From an uncultured Eubacteriales bacterium (GTDB taxonomy: Bacteria; Bacillota; Clostridia; Oscillospirales; Oscillospiraceae), in NCBI GenBank assembly GCA_900545405.1, contig UQYT01000007.1, positions 1-64,000 of the forward strand: a DNA stretch of 64,000 nucleotides, read 5' to 3'. Position 1 is the stretch's first letter, and every line of letters begins with the position of its first letter. The translations under genes and the position numbers were made by a program. The notes under the pieces were generated by a model that did not search any database, was not told the origin of the DNA, and saw only the letters and a list, made by a program, of their open reading frames with translations. Positions 35,894 through 43,360 of this stretch are shown one piece after another.

Positions 35894-37099
35894 ATGAAGC
35901 TTGACCGCAAAAACGTCCGCATAATATTGCTCATCATCACCTTCGCCGTGGTGCTCTATACCGTTGCGCAGAATCTTGCGGCGATATACGGCGCGGTGGC
36001 GACGGTGTGGAACGTCTTCGGCGTTGTGATAACCGGCCTCGCCATGGCCTTTGTGCTCAACGTGCCGCTCAAGCTCTTTGAAAACCGGGTCTTCTACGGC
36101 ATGTCCGAGGACCGCCGCCCGTATGTGCGGAAAATGCGCCGTCCGGTCTCGCTGGTCTGCGCGCTGGTCGTGACCCTGGGCGTCATCGTCATCCTCATCG
36201 CCGTCATATTGCCCCAGCTCACCGCCACGGTGGCGGAGGTCGCCTCCCAGCTGCCGAACTATATAAACTCCGTCGTGCAGTGGCTCAAGGACTTTCTCGC
36301 CGGCTTCGGCATCACCATAGACGCGCTCGAAGATTTCTCCGTGGACTGGGAGCAGGTCTTCTCCGACCTCACCACCTACCTCAAGGAGGGCTCCGCCAAC
36401 GTCCAAGAGGCGGCGTCCAGCGCCGGTTCCTCGATGGTAAGCGCCGGCTCCTCGGTGGTCAGCACCGTGACGGACGTGGGCGGCTCGGTGATCACCACGG
36501 TTATGAACACCTTCCTCGGCCTCATCGTCGCCGTCTACGTCCTCGCGCAGAAGGAGCGCATCGGCCGCTTCATGAAGCGCTGCATAGACGCCTTCCTCCC
36601 GCACCGGGCGTCCTCCGCCATCAGCCGCATCGCCTCCATGGCCTCGGAGACCTTCTCAAACTTCGTGGCCGGGCAGTTCACGGACTCCTGCATCCTCGGC
36701 GTCCTCTGCTATGTCTGCATGCGCATCTTCCGCTTCCCCTACCCGGAGGTCATCTCCGTGGTCATTGGAGTGACCTCGCTGGTCCCGATGGTCGGCTCCT
36801 TCATCGGCGAGGTCATCGGCGCGCTGCTCATCCTCATCGTAAGTCCCATAAAAGCCCTGCTCTTCATCGTCATGGTGCTGGCCATCCAGCAGGTGGACGG
36901 GGCCTTCATCTACCCGCGCATCGTGGGCAAATCTGTCGGCCTTCCGGGCGTCGCCGTGTTCTGCGCGGTCATCGTCGGCGGCAACGTCGCGGGCGTGCTG
37001 GGCTCCCTGCTCGGCGTGCCGGTCTGCGCCCTGCTGTACGCGCTTTTGCGCGAGGCCGTGGACGCCAGGCAGAAACGCCGGGAGAGCGCCGTGGTGTAA
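35894..37099 (+). CDS. AI-2E family transporter (PerM/TqsA-type membrane protein)
   Basis: The 401-residue protein has about seven or eight membrane segments: two near residues 10-55, one near 80-105, and the rest after residue 195. A soluble helical insertion in between (VAEVASQLPNYINSVVQWLK) is typical of the family, as is the late block IYPRIVGKSVGLPGVAV. Members have been linked to autoinducer-2 efflux or to Na+/H+ exchange; which applies here is unknown. SD GGAGGAGG. It is transcribed alone from its own promoter and closed by a perfect terminator. Confidence 0.9.
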   Translation: MKLDRKNVRIILLIITFAVVLYTVAQNLAAIYGAVATVWNVFGVVITGLAMAFVLNVPLKLFENRVFYGMSEDRRPYVRKMRRPVSLVCALVVTLGVIVILIAVILPQLTATVAEVASQLPNYINSVVQWLKDFLAGFGITIDALEDFSVDWEQVFSDLTTYLKEGSANVQEAASSAGSSMVSAGSSVVSTVTDVGGSVITTVMNTFLGLIVAVYVLAQKERIGRFMKRCIDAFLPHRASSAISRIASMASETFSNFVAGQFTDSCILGVLCYVCMRIFRFPYPEVISVVIGVTSLVPMVGSFIGEVIGALLILIVSPIKALLFIVMVLAIQQVDGAFIYPRIVGKSVGLPGVAVFCAVIVGGNVAGVLGSLLGVPVCALLYALLREAVDARQKRRESAVV

Positions 37100-37139
37100 G
37101 GTCTGACCAAGACTTATGTGCACATATACAAAAATGCCC

Positions 37140-37174
37140 AAAGCGCCCGTTTTCCTTGATAAAACGGGCGCTTT
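37140..37174 (+). terminator. Intrinsic terminator after the AI-2E-type gene
   Basis: A perfect 14-bp stem (AAAGCGCCCGTTTT and complement) with a 7-base loop. Its loop and right arm contain the -35 element of the next promoter. Confidence 0.9.
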
Positions 37175-37184
37175 GTGATATATT
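37156..37184 (+). promoter_or_regulatory. Promoter of a probable ncRNA, embedded in the preceding terminator
   Basis: TTGATA (37156-37161), 17 bases, TATATT (37179-37184). Both hexamers match consensus at five of six positions. No coding gene with an SD follows; a structured stretch ending in an intrinsic terminator does. Confidence 0.65.
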
Positions 37185-37190
37185 TTTATC

Positions 37191-37477
37191 AATAGGCGAT
37201 TGATTTGACCTGATCGCCGCAGAAGAGTTGATCCGATCCATGCGTCCGGGGCTTTGGGCAGAGCCGCCGGGCGCGGCCGCACAGGCGCGGCGGTGAGGAT
37301 GCGAACCGGGCAAGGCGGGGCCGGAGACGCCGGCGCTGAGTGCCGTTTATTGCGGAAACGGAGCTCTCGCCGCTTCCCACGTCCGAGGCCGGACCTGCCC
37401 GCGCTGACCGCACCCCGCAGCGGCGCGGAAAAGAGGACACGCGGCAGAATGAACGCTATGCCGCGCGTCCTTTTTTT
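37191..37477 (+). ncRNA. Candidate structured non-coding RNA (about 285 nt)
   Basis: The unit runs from a sigma-A-like promoter to a strong intrinsic terminator (stem 37435-37446/37459-37470, seven T). Hairpins can be drawn throughout: GGCGAT/ATCGCC at the 5' end, GCCGG/CCGGC and CCGTTT/AAACGG in the middle. No frame has a convincing SD and start, and the open frames continue past the terminator. The signatures of SRP RNA (GGTCAGG, GGAAGCAGCC), tmRNA and RNase P RNA were looked for and not seen. It could be 6S-like or a new sRNA; the class is unknown. The GntR gene downstream has a separate promoter. Confidence 0.45.
37435..37477 (+). terminator. Intrinsic terminator of the candidate ncRNA
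   Basis: A 12-bp stem with one mismatch (GGACaCGCGGCA against TGCCGCGcGTCC), 12-base loop and seven T. Confidence 0.88.
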
Positions 37478-37497
37478 GACTTTTCCCCTCCCGGGCC

Positions 37498-37526
37498 TTG
37501 CCCTGACCGCCCGGACATGTTACTAT
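37498..37526 (+). promoter_or_regulatory. Promoter of the GntR-type gene
   Basis: TTGCCC (37498-37503), 17 bases, TACTAT (37521-37526). The predicted start is near 37533, 22 bases before the TTG start codon. Confidence 0.6.
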
Positions 37527-37554
37527 TGGTTTGACCAGAAAGGAGGGACTGCAT

Positions 37555-38262
37555 TTGGATTTCGGACAGATCGTAGCGCCGACAATAAAAGAGCTGTTCA
37601 TCGAGCGTATCGAGGGCATGATCTTCTCCGGCACGCTCAAGCCCGGCGACAGGCTCCCCTCCGAGCGCGACCTCGCCGAGCAGATGAAGATCAGCAAGAC
37701 CATCGTCCACCTCGGCCTCGAGGACCTCGCGCGCATGGGCTTCATCGAGGTCACGCCCCGGCGCGGCACCGTCGTCGCCGACTTTGCCGAGACCGGCAAC
37801 CTCGAGACCCTCAACGCCATCCTCCGCTACAACGGCGGCAAGCTGGACCGGCAGATGGTCGTCTCCATAGTCGAGCTGCGCAGCGCCATAGAGGGCGGCT
37901 CCCTCATCCGCCTCGGCCGCCAGCACAGCGAAAAGGACATGGAGGAGCTCCGCTCCATGATGGCCGAGTTCGAGGCCGCGAGCCTGCTCTCCCCCACCAC
38001 CTCCGAAGTAGCCGCCGCGCTCGCGCGCTTCCACTACAAGATCTGCACCCTCTCGGGCAACCAGCTCTTTCCGCTCATCATGAACGCCTTCAGGGGCGTG
38101 GGGAGCATATTGTGGGAATCTTCGGCGAGGTTCTGGGGTGAGAAGGCCCTGTACGAGCAGGGCATGCACATAATCGAACTCATCGACGAAGGCCGCGGCG
38201 AGGACGCCGCAAACTACCTCAACGCCCTCTTCGAGCACTACCTGGAAAACGTGAGCCTGTAA
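37555..38262 (+). CDS. GntR-family regulator, FadR-like (FCD) subgroup
   Basis: The N-terminal winged helix shows GTLKPGDRLPSERDLAEQM near residues 25-43 and the wing (GFIEVTPRRGTVVADF). The C-terminal domain is all-helical with spaced His residues as in the ligand- or metal-binding FCD fold. I choose TTG 37555, eight bases after AAGGAGG, giving 235 residues; an in-frame TTG at 37531 lies before the SD. It is a single-gene unit between its own promoter and a terminator. Target genes and ligand are unknown; FCD regulators usually sense carboxylic acids. Confidence 0.9.
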   Translation: MDFGQIVAPTIKELFIERIEGMIFSGTLKPGDRLPSERDLAEQMKISKTIVHLGLEDLARMGFIEVTPRRGTVVADFAETGNLETLNAILRYNGGKLDRQMVVSIVELRSAIEGGSLIRLGRQHSEKDMEELRSMMAEFEAASLLSPTTSEVAAALARFHYKICTLSGNQLFPLIMNAFRGVGSILWESSARFWGEKALYEQGMHIIELIDEGRGEDAANYLNALFEHYLENVSL

Positions 38263-38269
38263 TTAAAAA

Positions 38270-38296
38270 GACGCCCCACCGCGGGGCGTCTTTTTT
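38270..38296 (+). terminator. Intrinsic terminator after the GntR-type gene
   Basis: GACGCCCC/GGGGCGTC with loop ACCGC and six T, preceded by five A, so it may also act on the opposite strand. Confidence 0.9.
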
Positions 38297-38298
38297 GT

Positions 38299-38732
38299 AT
38301 CTTGTACGTGTGCGCCGTTTCCTTGGGCAAAAGCCGCCGCCCCCTACTGCCCGTTCCACCCCATTTCTTTGCTCTTGCGCAAAGAAACGGGGTGGAGCCC
38401 CAAAGAAACGCGCTTTGGTGGTAGGCGGAAGCGTAAAAGTACAGTGACGCCCGCTCAGTCGACCGACCGCGCAAAGCGGCCATAACCAATCCCGTTCGCC
38501 CCCGGCGAAGGTAAGGGCTCAGACAACCACCAACCCCCTCCCCAAGTCGGGCGAGGAACGTCCCGTCCACAAAGCAGTAGCGCTCACGCGGATGGTGGAG
38601 ATACCGGGGTAAAAAAAGCGCTTTTCTTTGCCGGCTCGACACCGTTTCTTTGGGCAAGCACCAAAGAAATGGGGTCGAATGGCAGGACAAGCTAACGACC
38701 ACCTCCCAACGTATCGGCGCACACGTAGAAGA
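38299..38732 (-). repeat. Element B, full inverted copy
   Basis: Read on the minus strand it is colinear with the copy at 18955-19390: same ends (ACGTGTGCGCCG), same TTTCTTTG/CAAAGAAA hairpins and the same internal order, with block differences. It lies directly downstream of element A copy 4. The gene-free stretch 38297-38940 is A plus B and a hairpin; no gene is visible. Confidence 0.85.
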
Positions 38733-38734
38733 GT

Positions 38735-38886
38735 AAAGAAAAAAGGGGGAACCCCCGGCGAGGGTTCCCCCTTAGACCCCCTCCTGCGCTTATAAGAGCA
38801 CAAGGAGAGTTCCGCGCTCTGCGGAGCGCGGGCAAGGGCTCCGCCCCTGCACCCCGCCACCTTTGAAAAGGTGGACGAAACTTTCA
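38735..38886 (-). repeat. Element A, copy 4
   Basis: Minus-strand reading: TGAAAGTTTCGTCC, hairpin CCACCTTT/AAAGGTGG, GCAGGGGC/GCCCTTGC, CGCGCTC/GAGCGCG, a long hairpin, then the terminator hairpin GGGGGAACCC/GGGTTCCCCC with TTTTTTC. It follows proS in the same sense, about 55 bases after its stop. Confidence 0.9.
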
Positions 38887-38892
38887 GACATA

Positions 38893-38927
38893 GGGGCTCG
38901 GCGCAAATTTTGCGCCGGGCCCCTTTT
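38893..38927. terminator. Hairpin after proS
   Basis: A 15-bp stem with one mismatch (GGGGCTCGGCGCAAA against TTTGCGCCGGGCCCC). The T-run is on the plus strand; on the proS strand the tail is poor, so element A may supply the effective terminator. Confidence 0.65.
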
Positions 38928-38940
38928 GTTCAAAATGCCA

Positions 38941-40380
38941 TCAATAGGCGACGCCCCAGACGATCATCTTCTTGGCGGCGCGGCCGCACACAGGGCAGGT
39001 CTCGCCCAGGTGCTCCTGCTCAAAGGGTACGCAGCGGCTGGACACGCCGGCCAGCTCCTTCATCTTGAGCTCGCAGGCCTCGTCGCCGCACCACATCGTC
39101 TTCACAAAGCCGCCGCCGCGGTTCTCGAAGACGTCCTTGACCTCCTCCACCGTCGTCGCAGTGTAGGTGTGCTCGTCGAGATTGCGCTTCGCCTTGTCGA
39201 AAAGCCCCTGCTGCACGGACTCCAGCAGCGCCGGTACGCCCGTCTCCAGCTCGTCGAGGGACACCGTGACCTTCTCGCCGTTGTCGCGGCGTGCCGCAAC
39301 GCACACGCCCGCCTCGATGTCGCGCGGGCCGAGCTCCAGACGCAGAGGCACGCCCTTCATCTCCCACTCGGCAAACTTCCAGCCGGGGGAGTTGTCCGAG
39401 AAGTCGCCCTTCACGCGGATGCCCGCGGCCTTCAGACGCTCTACGACCTTCTCCGCCGCCTCCGTCACGCCCGGCTTGTGCGCCGCTATCGGCAGCACGA
39501 TGACCTGGATGGGCGCTATCCTCGGCGGGAGCACCAGGCCGTTGTTGTCGCCGTGAGTCATGATGAGGCCGCCGATCACGCGCGTCGACATGCCCCAGCT
39601 CGTCTCAAACGGGCTGCGCAGCTTGTTCTCCTTGTCCGAGAACGTTATGCCGAAGGCCTTTGCAAAGCCGTCGCCGAAATAGTGGCTCGTGCCGGACTGC
39701 AGGGCCTTGTGGTCGTGCATCATGCACTCGATGGTGTAGGTGTTCTCCGCGCCGGCGAACTTCTCCTTCTCGGTCTTGTCGCCGCGGATGACCGGCATCG
39801 CCAGCCAGTTCTCGCAGATGTCCGCGTATATCTCCAGCATGCGGAGCGTCTCCTCGCGCGCCTCCTCTTCGGTGGCGTGGATGGTGTGGCCCTCCTGCCA
39901 GAGGAACTCGCGCCCGCGCAGGAAGGGGCGCGTCGTCTTCTCCCAGCGCAGCACGCTGCACCACTGGTTGTAGAGGCAGGGCAGGTCGCGCCAGGAGTGG
40001 ATGATGTGGCTCCAGTGCTCGCAAAACAGCGTCTCGCTCGTCGGACGGATGCACAGCCGCTCCGGCAGCTCCTCGCTGCCGCCGATGGTCACCCACGCGC
40101 ACTCGGGCGCAAAGCCCTCCACGTGGTCCTTCTCCTTCTGCAGCAGGCTCTCCGGTATCAGCATGGGCATGGACACGTTCGTGTGCCCCGTGGCCTTAAA
40201 CTTCGCGTCCAGCGCCGCCTGGATGTTCTCCCAGATGGCGTAGCCGTAGGGCCGCAGTACGAAAAGGCCCTTCACGCCCGAATAGTCCACCAGCTCCGCC
40301 TTGGTGCAGACGTCTGTGAACCACTGGGCAAAATCGACCTCCATGTCGGTTATCTGTTCGACTTTCTTATCCTTGGCCAT
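38941..40380 (-). CDS. proS: Proline--tRNA ligase, archaeal/eukaryote-like form
   Basis: The 479-residue enzyme lacks the bacterial editing insertion and has the extra C-terminal zinc-binding domain with CPVCGR and an end in GVAY, marking the ProS type shared with archaea and some Bacillota. Class II motifs include RLCIRPTSETLF and YNQWCSVLRWE; the anticodon-binding domain begins about residue 285 (PIQVIVLPI). The SD GGGAGGAAG precedes ATG. The gene is transcribed alone, with element A downstream. Such enzymes may misactivate alanine or cysteine and rely on free-standing editing proteins, none of which is in this window. Confidence 0.95.
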   Translation of the reverse strand: MAKDKKVEQITDMEVDFAQWFTDVCTKAELVDYSGVKGLFVLRPYGYAIWENIQAALDAKFKATGHTNVSMPMLIPESLLQKEKDHVEGFAPECAWVTIGGSEELPERLCIRPTSETLFCEHWSHIIHSWRDLPCLYNQWCSVLRWEKTTRPFLRGREFLWQEGHTIHATEEEAREETLRMLEIYADICENWLAMPVIRGDKTEKEKFAGAENTYTIECMMHDHKALQSGTSHYFGDGFAKAFGITFSDKENKLRSPFETSWGMSTRVIGGLIMTHGDNNGLVLPPRIAPIQVIVLPIAAHKPGVTEAAEKVVERLKAAGIRVKGDFSDNSPGWKFAEWEMKGVPLRLELGPRDIEAGVCVAARRDNGEKVTVSLDELETGVPALLESVQQGLFDKAKRNLDEHTYTATTVEEVKDVFENRGGGFVKTMWCGDEACELKMKELAGVSSRCVPFEQEHLGETCPVCGRAAKKMIVWGVAY

Positions 40381-40474
40381 AGCTTAAAGCTTCCTCCCTG
40401 CGTTCTTTTTCGCTGAAATCTCATTTTATTTGAAGATACCGCGCTTGTCAAGCACCCGGGCGCTGTTTTGCCGC

Positions 40475-40504
40475 TTGACCGGCTGTGTTATAATCAATTA
40501 TAAT
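40475..40504 (+). promoter_or_regulatory. Promoter of the HAAS-like operon
   Basis: TTGACC (40475-40480), 18 bases, TATAAT (40499-40504). Confidence 0.7.
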
Positions 40505-40554
40505 AACTCTGAACGGGCACATGTCCGTACTTTGGACCTTGAGTCACTCTGGAG

Positions 40555-41622
40555 GTGACCGTTATAGACAGGCAGAAATATGTTGCCGAGCTGGGCAAGC
40601 TGCTCTCCGGCATGGCGCCGCAGGACCGCGAGGCGGTGCTGCGTGGCGTGAACGCCCGCTTTGACGAGGAGGGCGACGACGCTGCGGTCATAGCGAGCCT
40701 CGGCAGCCCGACCTTTGCCGCGGTTTCCGTCCTGCGCGGCTATACCCCGCCCGAGGAGGGTGCCTCGGACAGCGTCCCCATGCCCGAACCCCGCCGCGCG
40801 AGGCCCGAGCCGAAGCCGGTGGAGCCCGAGCCCATAGAGCCCGAGCCCGAAGAGCCGGAGGCCCCCGAAGAGGCCGGGCCGGAAGAGCCCGAGGCGGAGA
40901 GCGCGGAGGCGGACGAGCCCTCCCCCGTCGAGCCCGTCCCCGAGGCGGAGAGCACCGAGCCCGCCGAGCCCGCTCCCGAGCCGGAGGCCCCGCCCGCGGA
41001 GCCTGAGACCGGACCCGAACCCGAGCCGGAGCAGCCGGAGATACCGGCCGAGCCCGCTGAACCCGAGACCGCGGAAGAGCCCGCGGAGGCCGAAGCCCCC
41101 GAGGACGCCGTTGGACCGGCTGAGGAACCTGAGGAGCCGGACGAGCCGGAAGAGTCCGGGACGGAGGCCGAAGGACCCGGAGAACCCGCCGGGACCGGCG
41201 AGGCTGAGGAGCCTGAAGAGGCCGAAGAGAACCCGGACCTGCCGCCCTTCTGGGGCGGTCCGCCGGAGCTGCCCAAGCCGCCTAAGGCGAAGGTGGGTCT
41301 GCTGATACTGTACATCATCCTGGGCGTCGCGGTGGGCCTGCCGCTGACGGTGCTCTTTGCCTGCGTGGCGCTGGGCATATTCGGCTGCGGCGGCGCGCTG
41401 ATCGCGGCGGCGGCGCTGCTGGTGTCCTTCTGCTTCCTGGGCATGGGCGTTGTGGCGGACATCCTGCTGCTGGCCGGCGCGGCGCTGGTGCTGGCGGCTC
41501 TGGGACTGCTGCTGCTGTTTTTCGCGGTGTGGTTCTTCATCCGCTGCGTCGTGGGCTTTGTGAACCTCATTTTGTGCAAGGGCCGCGAGTGGTGCTATGA
41601 CCACGGGGAGGTGGACACATGA
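40555..41622 (+). CDS. Membrane protein with HAAS-like N-terminus and long Pro/Glu-rich linker
   Basis: Residues 1-65 (RQKYVAELGKLLSGMAPQDR, then DDAAVIASLGSPTFAAVSVL) resemble the HAAS/DUF1700 helical domain of PadR-associated operons. About 170 residues of Pro/Glu/Ala repeats follow, then a basic step and three or four membrane segments (about residues 250-340). The boundaries give 355 residues from GTG 40555, but that GTG overlaps the SD GGAGGTGA. The codon correctly placed behind the SD is ATA at 40564, which would be a rare start. The operon continues with two genes overlapping or close by. Function unknown; no padR gene is adjacent. Confidence 0.8.
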   Translation: MTVIDRQKYVAELGKLLSGMAPQDREAVLRGVNARFDEEGDDAAVIASLGSPTFAAVSVLRGYTPPEEGASDSVPMPEPRRARPEPKPVEPEPIEPEPEEPEAPEEAGPEEPEAESAEADEPSPVEPVPEAESTEPAEPAPEPEAPPAEPETGPEPEPEQPEIPAEPAEPETAEEPAEAEAPEDAVGPAEEPEEPDEPEESGTEAEGPGEPAGTGEAEEPEEAEENPDLPPFWGGPPELPKPPKAKVGLLILYIILGVAVGLPLTVLFACVALGIFGCGGALIAAAALLVSFCFLGMGVVADILLLAGAALVLAALGLLLLFFAVWFFIRCVVGFVNLILCKGREWCYDHGEVDT

Positions 41623-41819
41623 AAAAGGCTTGGAGCGTAGTCATAAGCGTGGTCCTGGCCCTGATCGGCCTCGGCTGCGTGGTGTTCGGCCTGGGTCTCA
41701 TCATGGACGCCGACCTGGTGCGTATAGCGGACACGGTATTTTCAAATTACGACCTCGCCAAGGTCATCATCGCGGTGGAGGACGCCGTAGGCGGCGCACT
41801 GAGCGCGCTGCCCTTCTGA
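41619..41819 (+). CDS. Small membrane protein (66 aa)
   Basis: The protein starts MKKAWSVVISVVLALIGLGC and has one membrane segment (about residues 5-30), then an amphipathic C-terminal half. The start overlaps the previous stop by four bases (ATGA), implying coupled translation with the HAAS-like protein. A Cys at residue 20 follows ALIGLG, which is not a good lipobox, so membrane insertion is more likely than lipidation. Function unknown. Confidence 0.75.
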   Translation: MKKAWSVVISVVLALIGLGCVVFGLGLIMDADLVRIADTVFSNYDLAKVIIAVEDAVGGALSALPF

Positions 41820-41836
41820 AGTTGGAGGCATTTTAG

Positions 41837-42346
41837 TTGAAGAAGAAGGTAGTCAGGAAGCACAACAACAGCGGAAACTGCTTCGTGTGCGGCATAAACA
41901 ACCCCTGGGGCCTCAAGGCCCGGTTCTACGAGCTGGAGGACGGCACCGTCGCGGCGCTGGTCACGGCCCAGTGGGAGCACCAGAGCTATCCGCAGAGAGT
42001 GCACGGCGGCGTCATAACCGCGCTGCTGGACGAGACCCTGGGCCGCGCGATAAACGTCACGGAGCCGGACACCTGGGCCGTCACGGGCGACATCAGCGTC
42101 CGCTTCAAAAAGCCCGTGCCCTATGATGAGCCGCTGCTGGTCACCGGCCGCGTCACGCGCAACACGCGCCTAATCTTTGAGAGCGAGGGCGCGCTGTACC
42201 TCAAGGACGGCACCCTCGCCGCCACCTCGCACGCGCGGTACATGAAGCAGCCGCTGGACGTCATCGGCGACCTGGAGTCCAACGGCGACATCTGGGTCTG
42301 CATAGAGGAGTCGGACGACCCGACGGAGATAGACATACCCGAATAA
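41837..42346 (+). CDS. PaaI-type hotdog thioesterase
   Basis: The 169-residue protein has the hotdog-fold signature VHGGVITALLDETLGRAI, in which the His-Gly-Gly and the acidic residue after ALLD form the acyl-CoA thioesterase active site, plus the beta-strand RFKKPVPYDEPLLVTGRV. An N-terminal CFVCGINNPWGL motif is characteristic of one PaaI subgroup. The start is TTG, nine bases after GGAGG. It is the last gene of a three-gene operon closed by a terminator. The acyl substrate is unknown. Confidence 0.9.
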   Translation: MKKKVVRKHNNSGNCFVCGINNPWGLKARFYELEDGTVAALVTAQWEHQSYPQRVHGGVITALLDETLGRAINVTEPDTWAVTGDISVRFKKPVPYDEPLLVTGRVTRNTRLIFESEGALYLKDGTLAATSHARYMKQPLDVIGDLESNGDIWVCIEESDDPTEIDIPE

Positions 42347-42354
42347 AACGACAA

Positions 42355-42386
42355 CGCCCGCCCCATATCGGGGCGGGCGGTTTTTT
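42355..42386 (+). terminator. Intrinsic terminator after the thioesterase gene
   Basis: Stem CGCCCGCCCC/GGGGCGGGCG, loop ATATC, followed by G and six T. A second GC palindrome without T-run lies at about 42395-42420. Confidence 0.9.
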
Positions 42387-42489
42387 ACGCCAAAACCCCC
42401 GGCCGGGGGGCGGCCGGGGGCTGGGGTTGGAGTTTCCTGAGAGCGTGACCAATCAGGAGGAAAAAGTATGTATATGAAGCAGACCCGGG

Positions 42490-42633
42490 TCAGAGGGCGA
42501 CTACTGTGCGCGGCATGCGCGACACGGTGCTGTTCACCGTGCTGCTCTGCCCGTCCTGTACGTCGGTGCCGCAGGCCGAGAGCATGGTGAGCGCCAGGGC
42601 CGCTGCGGTCAAGAGTGCGCAGAGCTTTTTCAT
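42490..42633 (-). CDS. Very short lipoprotein (47 aa)
   Basis: The frame begins MKKLCALLTAAALALTMLSA and continues with Cys21, a textbook lipoprotein signal peptide with lipobox LSAC. The mature part is only 27 residues, rich in Ser, Thr and Val. AGGGGG lies about eight bases upstream of the ATG. It may be a real secreted peptide, or the 5' remnant of a longer lipoprotein gene. The region 42387-42489 downstream holds no further frame. On the opposite strand a Cys-rich frame (42468-42590) also has a strong SD; I prefer the lipoprotein. Confidence 0.6.
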   Translation of the reverse strand: MKKLCALLTAAALALTMLSACGTDVQDGQSSTVNSTVSRMPRTVVAL

Positions 42634-42745
42634 CGTCGTTTCCCCCTGTCCTTTGTCTGTGACCAGATAATAAGCCTTGAATGCATCAATTTTGCATCAT
42701 TTGTTTGACCATTCCGTTAACATTTCTTTAAAAAGCAATTAATTT

Positions 42746-42775
42746 CGCGGCCCCATCCCTAAAGACGAGGCCGCG
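42746..42775 (-). terminator. Weak hairpin after the fumarase operon
   Basis: CGCGGCC/GGCCGCG with a 16-base loop; on the minus strand the tail is AAATTAATT rather than a T-run. It is 15 bases after the stop of the fumarase beta gene. Confidence 0.4.
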
Positions 42776-42790
42776 AGGCAAAAAGTCTGT

Positions 42791-43360
42791 TCATTTTTCG
42801 CACAGGGAGTCGAGATATGCCGCCGGGCCGGAGACATAGAGGTCGCCGCCCGCGGAGTCGAGCGCCACGGTGAGGGGCAGGTCGCGCACCACCAGGCGCC
42901 GCACGGCCTCGGGGCCGAGCTCGGGATAGGCCACGAGCTCCGCGCTCTCCACGCAGCCGGCGAGCAGCGCGCCCGCGCCGCCCGTCGCGGCGAAGTACAC
43001 GCCGCCGTGGCGCTGCACGGCCCCGGCCACGCCCTCCGAGCGCGGGCCCTTGCCTATCATGCCCAGCATCCCGGCCTCCATCAGCCGGGGCACGAACACG
43101 TCCATGCGGTAGCTCGAGGTGGGGCCCGCCGCGCCTATGGGCCGCCCCGGGGCCGCCGGGGCCGGGCCGCAGTAGTATATCACCGCGCCGCGCAGCTCAA
43201 AGGGCGGCTCCCCGCCCGCGTCCAGCAGCTCGCACAGCCGCCGGTGCGCGGCGTCCCGCGCTGTGTACACCGTGCCCGAGAGCAGCACGCGGTCCCCCGC
43301 GCGCAGCGAGCGCGCCGTCTCCGCGTCGAGCGGCGCCGTTATTCTGATGGGCTCCATCAT
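42791..43360 (-). CDS. Class I fumarate hydratase, beta (C-terminal) subunit
   Basis: The 189-residue protein corresponds to the C-terminal half of class I fumarases: RVLLSGTVYTARDAAHRRL near the N-terminus, GPTSSYRMD and GKGP in the middle. It works with the alpha subunit to hydrate fumarate to malate. The start is the first of two consecutive ATG codons (43360 or 43357), with GGAGGTGAT just upstream, overlapping the alpha stop. The tartrate dehydratase beta subunit is a close alternative; the malic enzyme neighbour favours fumarase. Confidence 0.88.
   Translation of the reverse strand: MMEPIRITAPLDAETARSLRAGDRVLLSGTVYTARDAAHRRLCELLDAGGEPPFELRGAVIYYCGPAPAAPGRPIGAAGPTSSYRMDVFVPRLMEAGMLGMIGKGPRSEGVAGAVQRHGGVYFAATGGAGALLAGCVESAELVAYPELGPEAVRRLVVRDLPLTVALDSAGGDLYVSGPAAYLDSLCEK

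Noticed and set aside
37191..37477. SRP RNA, tmRNA or RNase P RNA as identity of the candidate ncRNA
   Set aside because: The conserved blocks of these RNAs are absent; only the promoter-terminator layout and generic hairpins support an RNA gene.
37254..38141. A long plus-strand frame spanning the candidate ncRNA and the GntR-type gene
   Set aside because: It crosses an intrinsic terminator and a promoter and overlaps the GntR gene in another frame.
38238..38702. A 154-codon frame in the inverted B copy with similarity to the frame at 19 kb
   Set aside because: The similarity is explained by the DNA repeat itself; no SD or promoter precedes it.
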